Below are positions 24,950-33,526 of a stretch of DNA of 64,000 bases, one piece after another (the first letter of the stretch is position 1; each line of letters begins with the position of its first letter). The stretch comes from Fervidobacterium nodosum Rt17-B1. Its GTDB lineage: Bacteria; Thermotogota; Thermotogae; Thermotogales; Fervidobacteriaceae. Under the pieces are notes generated by a model that was not told the DNA's origin, did not search any database, and was given only the letters and a program-made list of their open reading frames with translations. The DNA is taken from positions 1,240,001 to 1,304,000 of the forward strand of contig NC_009718.1 of NCBI RefSeq assembly GCF_000017545.1, written 5' to 3'. A program made the translations under genes and the position numbers.

Positions 24950-26893
24950 ATGAAAAAAAACACCGCGAATTTTAGCTTCATTTTTATAGTGTTAATGTTA
25001 ATTTTCTCACTTTCATCTTGCTTTTACACAATTAGGGAAGAAGAAAGTTTCGTAAAAAACATCAAAGCATCCTACAATACTGACACAAACGAATTGCGTA
25101 TTAATTGGGACGTTGGAACTTTAAATACCAACACTGATATTAAATATTATGTGCTCAAGAAACTGAAAAATGAAAATCAATATCGTAAAATAGGGGAAGC
25201 CAACGGAAAATTCTTTGGATTGAATAACTTTTCAGGAAAAGACTTCTGGAACATTGAAAAAATCGGAATAAAAGCTATTGTAAATGGAAAAGAAAGCGAA
25301 ATCATCGAAATTTCAAAGGAAAGTATAGATCTTATATCTTTGGACGTTCCACTCACTTCTTCAACGATGTACACATTGTTTATCCGCTCTTTCTATGATA
25401 CAAATGGAGATGGAGTGGGAGATTTTAATGGGGTCTTACAGAAAGTTAATTATCTAAAATCTCTTGGAATTGATACTGTTTGGTTTTTGCCATTTAATAA
25501 AAGCAAATCCTACCACGGATACGATGTGGAAGATTATTACGATGCGGAACCAGATTATGGAACATTGGAAGATTTAGACAACATGATAAAAGTTTTAAAT
25601 GAAAACGGAATAAAAGTTGTAATGGATTTAGTTATTAACCACACATCTGATACTCATCCTTGGTTCTTAGATGCGATTGAAAAAACAAAAAACTCTCCAT
25701 ATTGGAATTACTACATAATGAGTCTGCAACAACCATCAAATACTAATCACTGGCATTACAAAATAAATTCAAAAGGGCAGAAAGTATGGTACTTCGGATT
25801 ATTTGATTCATCGATGCCTGATTTGAATTACGCTAATCCAGAAGTTTTGAACGAAGTCAAAAAAATAATAGATTTCTGGATAACAATGGGAGTGGATGGT
25901 TTCAGATTGGACGCAGCAAAGCACTACTATGGATGGGATTGGAATGATGGAATAGACTCTTCAACAAGTGTTGCGAAGGCAATAGAAAATTACGTTAGAA
26001 CTAAACTTGGAAATGACGCTATCGTTGTGAGTGAAGTTTACGATGGTTCTCCTGATGTACTTACTAAATTCACACCCATGCCTGTTTTTAATTTTACGTT
26101 TATGTACAATATAAGACAAAACTACGAAGAAAGAGATTATTTACTTCACGATTCAATTAATTGGATAAATCCTTCATCGTACTACTTAAACACCTATCAT
26201 TTCCCTTTTATCGACAGCCATGATTTAAACAGATCTATATCTGAGCTTGTTGATTCCAAATATTCTGGAGATGTTCAATCGGCTACAAAGCAGTATTTAC
26301 TTTTGAATGCGTTACTACTTTCACTAAATGGTATGCCAACGATATACTACGGTGACGAAATAGGCCTACGTGGTTGGAAATGGAACTCATATCCATGGGA
26401 CTTACCCGTTCGCGAACCGATGCAATGGTATGCAACACAAAATGGCAGTGGTCAAACATATTGGACAAAGAGCTTTTACACAGGTATTATAAATGGCAAC
26501 GCCAAAAACGATGGAGCAATTTACGACGATCCAAACGATGGCATATCCGTTGAAGAACAAGAAAGTGGATATACAATTTTGAATTTCTTTAGAGAATTCA
26601 TAAATTTAAGAAAAACATATCCAGCATTAGCATTTGGAAATGCAACAATTGAAAGAGATTGGAAAAACCTGTACGTTTTGAAAAAGTCTTATGGTTCACA
26701 GGAAGTGTTTGTGTTAATAAACCTTGACCCAACATATTCAAATAATTATGAAATACCAGCAGGATACACGTGGATTTGGTATGCTTTCTTTAACGAAAGC
26801 TCTTTTGAATTTAGTCCAAAAAACATTCAGATTTTTCAAAACACACAATGGATCATAAACTCAAGGCAAGTTTATGTTTTCGTTAAGCAGTAA
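24950..26893 (+). CDS. Cell-surface GH13 alpha-amylase-type lipoprotein
   Basis: A 647-residue lipoprotein: signal peptide and lipobox FSLSSC (Cys about residue 24). An N-terminal beta-sandwich-like domain (about 35-125) precedes a GH13 barrel. Conserved regions are visible: MDLVINHTSD (region I), GFRLDAAKH with the nucleophile Asp near residue 320, VVSEVYD with the acid/base Glu near 361, and FIDSHDLNRS with the transition-state Asp near 424. The DTNGDGVGDFNGV loop suggests calcium binding. It should cleave alpha-1,4-glucans outside the cytoplasmic membrane; the product pattern is unknown. It begins a cluster of surface glucan-binding proteins. Confidence 0.93.
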   Translation: MKKNTANFSFIFIVLMLIFSLSSCFYTIREEESFVKNIKASYNTDTNELRINWDVGTLNTNTDIKYYVLKKLKNENQYRKIGEANGKFFGLNNFSGKDFWNIEKIGIKAIVNGKESEIIEISKESIDLISLDVPLTSSTMYTLFIRSFYDTNGDGVGDFNGVLQKVNYLKSLGIDTVWFLPFNKSKSYHGYDVEDYYDAEPDYGTLEDLDNMIKVLNENGIKVVMDLVINHTSDTHPWFLDAIEKTKNSPYWNYYIMSLQQPSNTNHWHYKINSKGQKVWYFGLFDSSMPDLNYANPEVLNEVKKIIDFWITMGVDGFRLDAAKHYYGWDWNDGIDSSTSVAKAIENYVRTKLGNDAIVVSEVYDGSPDVLTKFTPMPVFNFTFMYNIRQNYEERDYLLHDSINWINPSSYYLNTYHFPFIDSHDLNRSISELVDSKYSGDVQSATKQYLLLNALLLSLNGMPTIYYGDEIGLRGWKWNSYPWDLPVREPMQWYATQNGSGQTYWTKSFYTGIINGNAKNDGAIYDDPNDGISVEEQESGYTILNFFREFINLRKTYPALAFGNATIERDWKNLYVLKKSYGSQEVFVLINLDPTYSNNYEIPAGYTWIWYAFFNESSFEFSPKNIQIFQNTQWIINSRQVYVFVKQ

Positions 26894-26901
26894 AATTTCT
26901 T

Positions 26902-26914
26902 TGGAACGTTTCCA
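26902..26914 (+). promoter_or_regulatory. Palindromic candidate operator between the GH13 and CBM9-like genes
   Basis: TGGAA-CGT-TTCCA is an exact inverted repeat with a three-base centre, starting eight bases after the GH13 stop and about 33 bases upstream of a -10 hexamer. LacI-family sugar regulators use sites with a central CG and similar arms, but those usually have even symmetry. No regulator gene is adjacent. Confidence 0.45.
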
Positions 26915-26946
26915 TGATGAGTTATTTATATAATAACAAAAAGTGG

Positions 26947-26952
26947 TATAAT
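26947..26952 (+). promoter_or_regulatory. Candidate -10 element for the glucan-binding genes
   Basis: TATAAT 44 bases before the ATG at 26997. No convincing -35 is present at 16-18 bases, so activation or a weak promoter is possible. Confidence 0.5.
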
Positions 26953-26996
26953 TTTTATGCTCAAGTTCTACACTTCACAGCAAGGAGGGGTAAGGT

Positions 26997-27671
26997 ATGA
27001 AAAAGGCACTTTTTATAACTCTATCGGTATTACTAGTTGTATTCTTGACAAACTGTGCATTATTTGAAAAACCACCGCTATTGAAAACTATAACGGTTGA
27101 TGCGACATTAACAGATTGGGAAAATTATGTTCATAATGACGCAACAGACTCACAATGGGGATCTAACAACGAAATCTACAAAGCTGGTATACTCTTCGAC
27201 GCAAGTAATCTTTATATTGCCGGAGAATATACAAAGGAAGGATACAACAATTTTATGGTAATAGTTGACTTGTCTGGTGTAAATGGCGCGGCTGACACTT
27301 CAAAACATCCTTGGAACAGGCAATACAAATTTGAAAAAGGTGATGTCGATTTCGTTCTTGAAACATGGGGTGATAATGATAATTACGGAGCATGGAGATT
27401 CACAACAGATGCAGCCACAGTTACAGGAACACTTGCTTCCACAGAAGTCGAGGGAAGAAAAAGATTCGAGTTTGCAATTCCTCTTGAAAAACTTGGGGTA
27501 ACAGATCCAAATAAACTTTCGGTAAAAGCGGTATTTGTACTCACCGGAAGTGCTGATTCAGGCAAACAGTGGGCAGGAGATTTCTATCCAGATCAAGGAT
27601 TCGAAACAGGTAACGGTGGATACACTGCTCCAGTGGTTATAAAGAGAGTAATAGAAAATCCAAAGAAGTAA
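26997..27671 (+). CDS. Lipoprotein with a CBM9/DOMON-like carbohydrate-binding domain
   Basis: A 224-residue lipoprotein (lipobox LTNC, Cys about residue 18). The mature part is one beta-sandwich domain that opens ITVDATLTDWENYVH and continues with AGILFDASNLYIAGEY. This is the pattern of CBM9-like and glucodextranase-type DOMON domains, which bind sugars in a surface cleft. It has no catalytic motif. The likely role is binding glucan or maltodextrin at the cell surface beside the GH13 enzyme. A strong AAGGAGGGG site precedes the ATG, and a hairpin follows the gene. Confidence 0.72.
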   Translation: MKKALFITLSVLLVVFLTNCALFEKPPLLKTITVDATLTDWENYVHNDATDSQWGSNNEIYKAGILFDASNLYIAGEYTKEGYNNFMVIVDLSGVNGAADTSKHPWNRQYKFEKGDVDFVLETWGDNDNYGAWRFTTDAATVTGTLASTEVEGRKRFEFAIPLEKLGVTDPNKLSVKAVFVLTGSADSGKQWAGDFYPDQGFETGNGGYTAPVVIKRVIENPKK

Positions 27672-27694
27672 AAACAATTGATATCAATAATATC

Positions 27695-27714
27695 AAGGGG
27701 GCTTTGTGCCCCCT
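27695..27714 (+). terminator. Hairpin after the CBM9-like gene
   Basis: AAGGGGGC / GCCCCCTT stem with a short TTTGT loop, followed by ATTTATAG. The weak T-tract suggests partial termination, with reduced read-through to the next three genes. Confidence 0.75.
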
Positions 27715-27763
27715 TATTTATAGGGAATTTCAAACTTTATAACTTTTTAGGAGGTGAATTTGG

Positions 27764-28495
27764 TTGAAAAGCAAAATTTACTTTGCCATTTTGCTGAGTT
27801 TGTCTTTTGTCTTACTTTTTTCCACAGGTTGTATGAAATTACTCAATATCCAAATTCCAGATGGAGTTTACGTTGTTGGCGATTGGAACAGCTGGATTCC
27901 TACCGAGAAGGATCAGATGGCATTTGATTCAGTAGAAGGATGCTACAAATTTGAACTACCAACCGCTTCGATGACATTTAAAGCAAGCAGATCAGGAACT
28001 GAATACTCAATCGGATGGTATAAGGTTATATATAAATCTGGTGGAGTAACGAAAGTCTCTGCCTCCATTCCTGTTTGGAAGGAAAACTTAAATTCAGATT
28101 CTTTAACTATATACGCAAGCCCAACAATTATGATTAACGGACAAGCGGTAGGTGTTGGAGATACCGAGAAATTTCAAACGAAAAAAAGCAAATGGTACGT
28201 TGGTGGAAAATTCAATAGCTGGAACTTAAGCAACGGTGAAATGACTTGGGATGATTCTAAAAAAGTTTTTAAATATACATTAACCAACTTCAATGCAAAT
28301 GAAAAAAGTTACCAGTTCAAAGTAACAAGAAACATGGGTGGTTGGAAACCTTGGGAATTCAATTACGACGGCAAAAAATACGATGCAGGATTTGACAATA
28401 ACACACTATCTCTAGAAAGTACGGGTCAAGTAGACATAGAAATAACTTTTAATCCAAAGTTTTCACTCATTGAAGCAATAGCAACTCCAAAGTAA
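27764..28495 (+). CDS. Lipoprotein with two starch-binding-like modules
   Basis: A 243-residue lipoprotein (lipobox STGC, Cys about residue 23). Two units are visible, one beginning DGVYVVGDWNSWIPTEKDQM (about residues 32-51) and one KWYVGGKFNSWNLSNGEMTW (about 145-164). The G-x-[WF]-N-x-W turn followed by a folded-strand pattern is typical of CBM20/CBM48/SusE-type starch-binding modules. No enzyme motif is present. It would act as a surface glucan-binding accessory. Start TTG at 27764, seven bases after GGAGGTG. Confidence 0.7.
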   Translation: MKSKIYFAILLSLSFVLLFSTGCMKLLNIQIPDGVYVVGDWNSWIPTEKDQMAFDSVEGCYKFELPTASMTFKASRSGTEYSIGWYKVIYKSGGVTKVSASIPVWKENLNSDSLTIYASPTIMINGQAVGVGDTEKFQTKKSKWYVGGKFNSWNLSNGEMTWDDSKKVFKYTLTNFNANEKSYQFKVTRNMGGWKPWEFNYDGKKYDAGFDNNTLSLESTGQVDIEITFNPKFSLIEAIATPK

Positions 28496-28516
28496 TATAC
28501 AAGTGAGGTGAAGATC

Positions 28517-29683
28517 GTGAAACATAAACATGCCAAATTTTTTAATATCTTGATTTTAATCATCTTCTCATTCACCACTTTGTTTGCTCTTCAAATAAAT
28601 TATTCCACAAAATTTTCAATGAGCTTTGATTTTTCAGAAGAACAATTAAAAACATATTTTGGCTCGGAGTTTCGAATGGCAGGTAGTTCTTTTGGTTCAG
28701 GATACGATTTATCGTTTAACCTCAATGGAACAAACTTAGAATCTGCAAAGCTTGTTTTAAAATTTGACACATTAAAATTATCTTTGTACGATAACACTAT
28801 TTTTGGTTCCACAAATGACCCAATTGAAACTTACAAAATTGATAGTGGTAAAAACGGTATAGAGATAGAATATTCTTCTTTCAAATTTGTGCTTTTTAAC
28901 AATTTTGATTTGATGTACGTTTCCTCAAATTTATCAGATTACTACATTGTTATAGGTAAGCGGGGTAAGATCTTTGATACAGCATTATCTTATTCATCAA
29001 AGTTTTTAAATAACGATTTAAAAGCTGAAGTTGCCGTAAAAGATATAGCAAATTTTGACGTAAAAAATGCACTCTTATTTGGCCAACTTGCAGACGGAAG
29101 TTACAATTGGGGGATAACATATAAATTCATAGGTTCTGACGAAAAGCAGAATGCTGTAAATTTGTGGTATAAGTTCGGGAACATACCTTCATTCAATACA
29201 TATTTAAATACTCAATTTGGAATAGATAATCTTACACAAGATTTACTAAGCAATGCAGAAGTTGGGATTGATGTTAATTTGAATCAGTTCAATTTAAGCT
29301 TGAAAAAGATGAATTTAACAACCTTTTCTGGATTAATGCCAACTCAGTGGGGAGAGTTTTCAATATCCTTTGGCACGAAATTTTCTTTAGCTGAATTTAA
29401 CGGAAGCTTGAAATATACTTTTGGTAAACCAATTCATAGTTCTGTCAACACTATAGGTGAAATATTCTATGGTGAGATTGGGAGGAACCTTGGAAATATT
29501 TCACTCTTTGCAAAGTACCAGAAGATTATAGGTTACTATGAAGAGAAAGATTTTCTTTACTCCGAAGTTAAGTTTACTGGTTTTTCTTTGGGTGAAGTCA
29601 AATTCTGGATCGGTAATGGTGAATTTGATAAGAATAACCCATTTACCCCTATTCTTGGCGTAGAATTGAATCTCTGGTGGTAA
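28517..29683 (+). CDS. Secreted protein with beta-barrel character
   Basis: About 388 residues with a signal peptide (FFNILILIIFSFTTLFA) and no lipobox. The mature part consists of alternating polar and hydrophobic strands with few long helices, and it ends GVELNLWW. A terminal aromatic after an alternating strand is the usual outer-membrane barrel signal. It may be a toga-embedded porin for sugar passage. I recognise no family. Start GTG at 28517, six bases after GAGGTG; an upstream in-frame GTG is inside that site. It lies between two glucan-binding genes. Confidence 0.6.
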   Translation: MKHKHAKFFNILILIIFSFTTLFALQINYSTKFSMSFDFSEEQLKTYFGSEFRMAGSSFGSGYDLSFNLNGTNLESAKLVLKFDTLKLSLYDNTIFGSTNDPIETYKIDSGKNGIEIEYSSFKFVLFNNFDLMYVSSNLSDYYIVIGKRGKIFDTALSYSSKFLNNDLKAEVAVKDIANFDVKNALLFGQLADGSYNWGITYKFIGSDEKQNAVNLWYKFGNIPSFNTYLNTQFGIDNLTQDLLSNAEVGIDVNLNQFNLSLKKMNLTTFSGLMPTQWGEFSISFGTKFSLAEFNGSLKYTFGKPIHSSVNTIGEIFYGEIGRNLGNISLFAKYQKIIGYYEEKDFLYSEVKFTGFSLGEVKFWIGNGEFDKNNPFTPILGVELNLWW

Positions 29684-29726
29684 ATCCATATTTAATTATT
29701 AGCAAAATAATCAGGAGGTGCTGTGG

Positions 29727-31673
29727 ATGAAAGGTTATAAGCTACTCATAGTTTTAGTTATTTCAGTTTTGCTAATATCTGTTACTTCAATCTTTGCGGG
29801 TGTAAAGTTTGTAAATGGCAAAGTTGTCTTTACTTTCAAAGCCGAAGCCAACGTTGTATATCTGGCAGGTAACTTTAACAATTGGAATCCAACCGCTTGG
29901 CCTATGAAACTTACCGATGGTGTTTGGACTTACGAAGTTGAACTTAAACCTGGTAGTTATCAGTATAAATACGTAATAGATGGCAAAACTTGGAAAGAAG
30001 ATCCTGAAGCTCCTGCGTATGTGGACGACGGGTTTGGTGGAAAAAATGGAGCATTCACATTGACAGCTGATGGAAAAATCCTTGGTGAACAAGGTACACA
30101 ACAATCCCAAGGCAAGAAATACGAATTGAATGAAAAACGAGAGAACACAATATTCGTTGACCCAGATGGATACGTTGTGATAAGGATAAATGCACCAGGT
30201 GCCAAGCATGTTTTCATAGCAGGTTCATTCAATAATTGGAACGATAAAGATACCGAATGTTATTATGTCGATGCTGGTTGGTGGGAAGCAGTTTTAGAAT
30301 TGTCACCTGGAATTTACGAATATAAGTTTATAATCGATGGAAATTGGACAGTAGATCCAAATGCGTTTGGGTATACAGATGATGGTTTTGGTGGAAAAAA
30401 TGCTGTCCTCGAAGTTGCGAAAGAAGGCGGAAAATTAATCGTTAGAGCTCCTCAAAATGCTACAAAATCTGAAGGAGCAAAGGAGGAAAAAACACAAGAG
30501 CAAGTAACTACAGCTGAAACAGTAAAACCAGGATTATCTATAGATGGAAATAAAGTTATCTTCGCCGTTAAAAAAGAAAATGCCCAAGAAGCTTATCTTG
30601 CAGGTTCATTCAACAGTTGGAATCCAAAAGCATTGAAAATGCAACTTGTAAACGGATACTGGGTTGCCAGCTTAGTATTACAACCAGGAACTTACGAGTA
30701 TAAATACGTCTTTTTAATTGGTGGAAACTATGTATGGGAAGAAGATCCAAATGCACCAGGTTATAAATCAGACGGTTACGGCGGAAAAAATGGAATTTTC
30801 AAACTTGTCCAAAAAGATGGAAAGATTTCTATAGAAGAACTACAGCAAACAGCGGGTGGTTTACCCGTAAAAGGAGAATACAAATTCAAATACGAATTCA
30901 AAACCGACAGCACAAAATTCTTAGTTGGCAGTGCATTTTCTAATACACTAACATTATTATTCCAACCAAACGAGGAAATTTCTCTTGGAATTACTTACGA
31001 TGGTGCAAATATATCAAATGCAAATGTCAAATTATACAAAGATAACTACGGTTTTGAATTATTCTACAAATCTCCTTTTGCTTATGTATCAGATGATTCG
31101 CTTTATTCAATTGGAAAAAATACAGGTGCTCTTTTTAAATACTCTCTTGGCGATTATTTACTTATAACAGGTGTGGGATACGAAAGTGGAAAACTCCCAT
31201 GGATAGTAGGTATAGATGGCAAGATGTATAAATTATACGTGTCGCAAGACTATTTCTCAAGTGATGTAGCTATTGTTGGAGAAATTTCACTACCAGAGAC
31301 ATTCGGACTTTCAATTTGCGGAATGTACAGTTTGGATCAAACATTCTTTGTAAGTACCACATTTTCACTTAACGCATTTGGGATTTATGCATCATTTGAT
31401 GGAACAAACATATACGGTAAGATAAGAACAACATTAGGAAAAGATACAATTTCACTAGATGGAAGATACGATATAAGTTATTCAAGTATAAATGTATCAG
31501 CAACCTACGCAACGGAAGGAATAGAATATTACATTGGTACAGACCTTTCAAATGTAGATGCAAAAGTAACATTTATTATGAAAGATAAAAAGTTATCACT
31601 TGGACTAAAAACTGATATTAGTGATTTCATTAATAGAACTTATTTATCTCTCTCCGGAGAAGTTAATTTCTAA
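29727..31673 (+). CDS. Triple CBM48-like modules fused to a beta-barrel-like domain
   Basis: A 648-residue secreted protein with a signal peptide. Three AMPK/CBM48-type glycogen-binding modules are present at about residues 30-112, 160-237 and 285-365. Each has the same landmarks: [VF][YF][LI]AG[NS]FN[NS]WN, then a YEYK[YF]-type strand, then DP[EN]A..Y..DG[FY]GGKN. A Q/E/T-rich linker separates modules 2 and 3. The remaining 280 residues are strand-rich without cysteine or enzyme motifs and end LSLSGEVNF, with the C-terminal Phe expected of an outer-membrane barrel. Start ATG 29727 after GGAGGTG. It is the last gene of the glucan cluster. Confidence 0.8.
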   Translation: MKGYKLLIVLVISVLLISVTSIFAGVKFVNGKVVFTFKAEANVVYLAGNFNNWNPTAWPMKLTDGVWTYEVELKPGSYQYKYVIDGKTWKEDPEAPAYVDDGFGGKNGAFTLTADGKILGEQGTQQSQGKKYELNEKRENTIFVDPDGYVVIRINAPGAKHVFIAGSFNNWNDKDTECYYVDAGWWEAVLELSPGIYEYKFIIDGNWTVDPNAFGYTDDGFGGKNAVLEVAKEGGKLIVRAPQNATKSEGAKEEKTQEQVTTAETVKPGLSIDGNKVIFAVKKENAQEAYLAGSFNSWNPKALKMQLVNGYWVASLVLQPGTYEYKYVFLIGGNYVWEEDPNAPGYKSDGYGGKNGIFKLVQKDGKISIEELQQTAGGLPVKGEYKFKYEFKTDSTKFLVGSAFSNTLTLLFQPNEEISLGITYDGANISNANVKLYKDNYGFELFYKSPFAYVSDDSLYSIGKNTGALFKYSLGDYLLITGVGYESGKLPWIVGIDGKMYKLYVSQDYFSSDVAIVGEISLPETFGLSICGMYSLDQTFFVSTTFSLNAFGIYASFDGTNIYGKIRTTLGKDTISLDGRYDISYSSINVSATYATEGIEYYIGTDLSNVDAKVTFIMKDKKLSLGLKTDISDFINRTYLSLSGEVNF

Positions 31674-31688
31674 ATTATCAATCTAAAC

Positions 31689-31726
31689 AAAAACTCCTCC
31701 CTAAGATTCTTTGGGAGGAGTTTTTT
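31689..31726 (+). terminator. Bidirectional terminator closing the glucan cluster
   Basis: AAAACTCCTCCC / TGGGAGGAGTTTTTT stem with a ten-base loop and T-runs on both strands, located between convergent genes. Confidence 0.93.
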
Positions 31727-31733
31727 ATTTTAT

Positions 31734-32210
31734 TTATCTTTTCCTTGCTTTGCCACTGACGTATTCTATCTCAATTTTTATAACCCCAGTTGCTTTTCCA
31801 GAATCATTAATTTCCTTCTCTATCTTTTCCAAATTATTTGAATACTTCATGCCAAGAGTTCTCAGCACGGTTATTTTTTCTTCTCCTTCGATTAAGCTTG
31901 CTTTACCAAAAACAATAGCGCTTTGGTAAGCTGTACTAAGCTCATCTGGTAAAATTTCATAGTTTTTAACAACTGTAAAACAAACTTTTGGATGTTTTTT
32001 TATATTTTCTATCTTGTGGCCCTCAAGTGCACAGTGAATATATATAGCTTTACCGTCAAAAACATAGTTCACAGGAACTCCATAAGGGTATTCACCATTG
32101 TAAGTAGAAAGCACTCCATAATCAGCAGATTTTAAAATTTCATAAGCCTCTTCCTCGCTTAACTCTCTATCTTTTCTGCGCATACTCGGAAAATTTGGCG
32201 AATTATTCAT
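31734..32210 (-). CDS. Flavin-binding pyridoxamine 5'-phosphate oxidase-like protein (NimA type)
   Basis: A 158-residue split-barrel flavoprotein of the NimA/PNPOx-like group. Landmarks are MRRKDRELSEEEAYEILKSA at the N-terminus, YGVLSTYNGEYPYGVPVNYV and IYIHCALEGHKIENIKKHP. The conserved histidine in ALEGHK is usual for the group. Members bind FMN or haem and some reduce nitroimidazoles; the physiological substrate is unknown. The start has an AAAAGGAGTG site. Confidence 0.85.
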   Translation of the reverse strand: MNNSPNFPSMRRKDRELSEEEAYEILKSADYGVLSTYNGEYPYGVPVNYVFDGKAIYIHCALEGHKIENIKKHPKVCFTVVKNYEILPDELSTAYQSAIVFGKASLIEGEEKITVLRTLGMKYSNNLEKIEKEINDSGKATGVIKIEIEYVSGKARKR

Positions 32211-32249
32211 CGTCTTTTCACTCCTTTTGTTTTTCTATACTTAAAAAAA

Positions 32250-32285
32250 GAAAGTCACTCCCTCGAATTAAGGAAGTGACTTTTC
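32250..32285 (-). terminator. Terminator of the aminotransferase gene
   Basis: AAAGTCACT / AGTGACTTTT arms around a 16-base loop, with TTCTTTTTTT following on the minus strand, eleven bases after the stop codon of the aminotransferase. Confidence 0.85.
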
Positions 32286-32295
32286 GATTGTATTA

Positions 32296-33483
32296 TTATC
32301 TTCCGTTGTATTTCTTAATACCTTCACCAAGTATTTTTACAGCATCAGCTAATTTATCAGCTTCGAGTACATATGCTATCCTTATTTCACTCATTCCCGC
32401 ACCGGGTGTCGCATAGAATCCGCTGAGTGGTGATACCATCGTTGTTTTTCCATCAACGTTGAATTCTTTGAGCATCCATATGATAAAATCTTCGGCATTT
32501 TCTACAGGCAATTTAGCTGATAGATAGAATGCACCTTCTGGTTTGTGAACAACAACACCTGGTATTTCTTTCATAGCATTGTATGTTGCATCTCTTCTTT
32601 TTTGGTATTCATCTCTTACCTCGTCTGTGTATTCCTTACCTAGCGTTAATAATCCAATAGCACCAAATTGCGTGGTTTCCGCAGGACAAAGTCTTGCTTG
32701 AGCGAATTTCAGAGCGTTTTTATAAAATTCTTTATTTTTTGTAACGAACGTACCAATTCTTGCGCCACAGGCACTGTAACGTTTTGAAATACTATCAACC
32801 ATTATCAATTGTTCTTCTATGCCTTCGAAATGGAATGCGGAGATGTGCTTTCTACCATCGAATGTAAATTCCCTATAAACCTCATCAGAAATAATAACAA
32901 GATTGTGTTTTTTTGCAAAATCAACAATCTGTTTCATTTCCTCATAAGTATAAACCGTACCTGTTGGATTTGATGGATTAGAGAATAATATCGCCCTTGT
33001 CTTAGGTGAAACTACTTTTTCAAACGCCTCCATAGGTGGAAGTCTGTATCCATCTTCCGGATGAGCTGTAACTGGCACAAGTTTGATGTTCAAATATGAG
33101 GCAAATCCCATGTAATTTGCATAAAACGGCTCTATAGTTATAACCTCATCACCTGGGTCACAGACAACACCGAGCGCAAACATTATAGCTTCGCTACCAC
33201 CATTTGTAACCATTATTTCATCAGGGGTTACGTTAATGTTGTGTTGAGCATAGTATTTAGAGAAAGCTTCCCTCAACTCGAGTAAACCTTGAGAATGTGT
33301 ATATGCAACCACTTCTGGCTTGAATTTTTCTATATATTCGTACCATACCTTTGGAGTCTTTATATCTGGTTGCCCAATGTTCAAATAATAAATTTTAATA
33401 CCACGTTTCTTTGCTTCATCTGCGTACGGAACAAGTCTTCTAATAGGACTCGCTGGTGTTTCAATAGCTCTTTTGGAAATCAT
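32296..33483 (-). CDS. Class I/II PLP-dependent aminotransferase
   Basis: A 395-residue fold-type I aminotransferase. The substrate and PLP sites are visible in YYLNIGQPDIKTP, NPSNPTGTVYT and IISDEVYREFTFDG; the Schiff-base lysine is in VDSISKRYSACGARIG. It is closest in appearance to AspC-like or broad-range amino acid aminotransferases; substrate preference cannot be read. ATG start with AAGGAGGC. Confidence 0.92.
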   Translation of the reverse strand: MISKRAIETPASPIRRLVPYADEAKKRGIKIYYLNIGQPDIKTPKVWYEYIEKFKPEVVAYTHSQGLLELREAFSKYYAQHNINVTPDEIMVTNGGSEAIMFALGVVCDPGDEVITIEPFYANYMGFASYLNIKLVPVTAHPEDGYRLPPMEAFEKVVSPKTRAILFSNPSNPTGTVYTYEEMKQIVDFAKKHNLVIISDEVYREFTFDGRKHISAFHFEGIEEQLIMVDSISKRYSACGARIGTFVTKNKEFYKNALKFAQARLCPAETTQFGAIGLLTLGKEYTDEVRDEYQKRRDATYNAMKEIPGVVVHKPEGAFYLSAKLPVENAEDFIIWMLKEFNVDGKTTMVSPLSGFYATPGAGMSEIRIAYVLEADKLADAVKILGEGIKKYNGR

Positions 33484-33526
33484 TTCTGTATGCCTCCTTT
33501 TTAAATATAATTACTCAATTCAAAAC

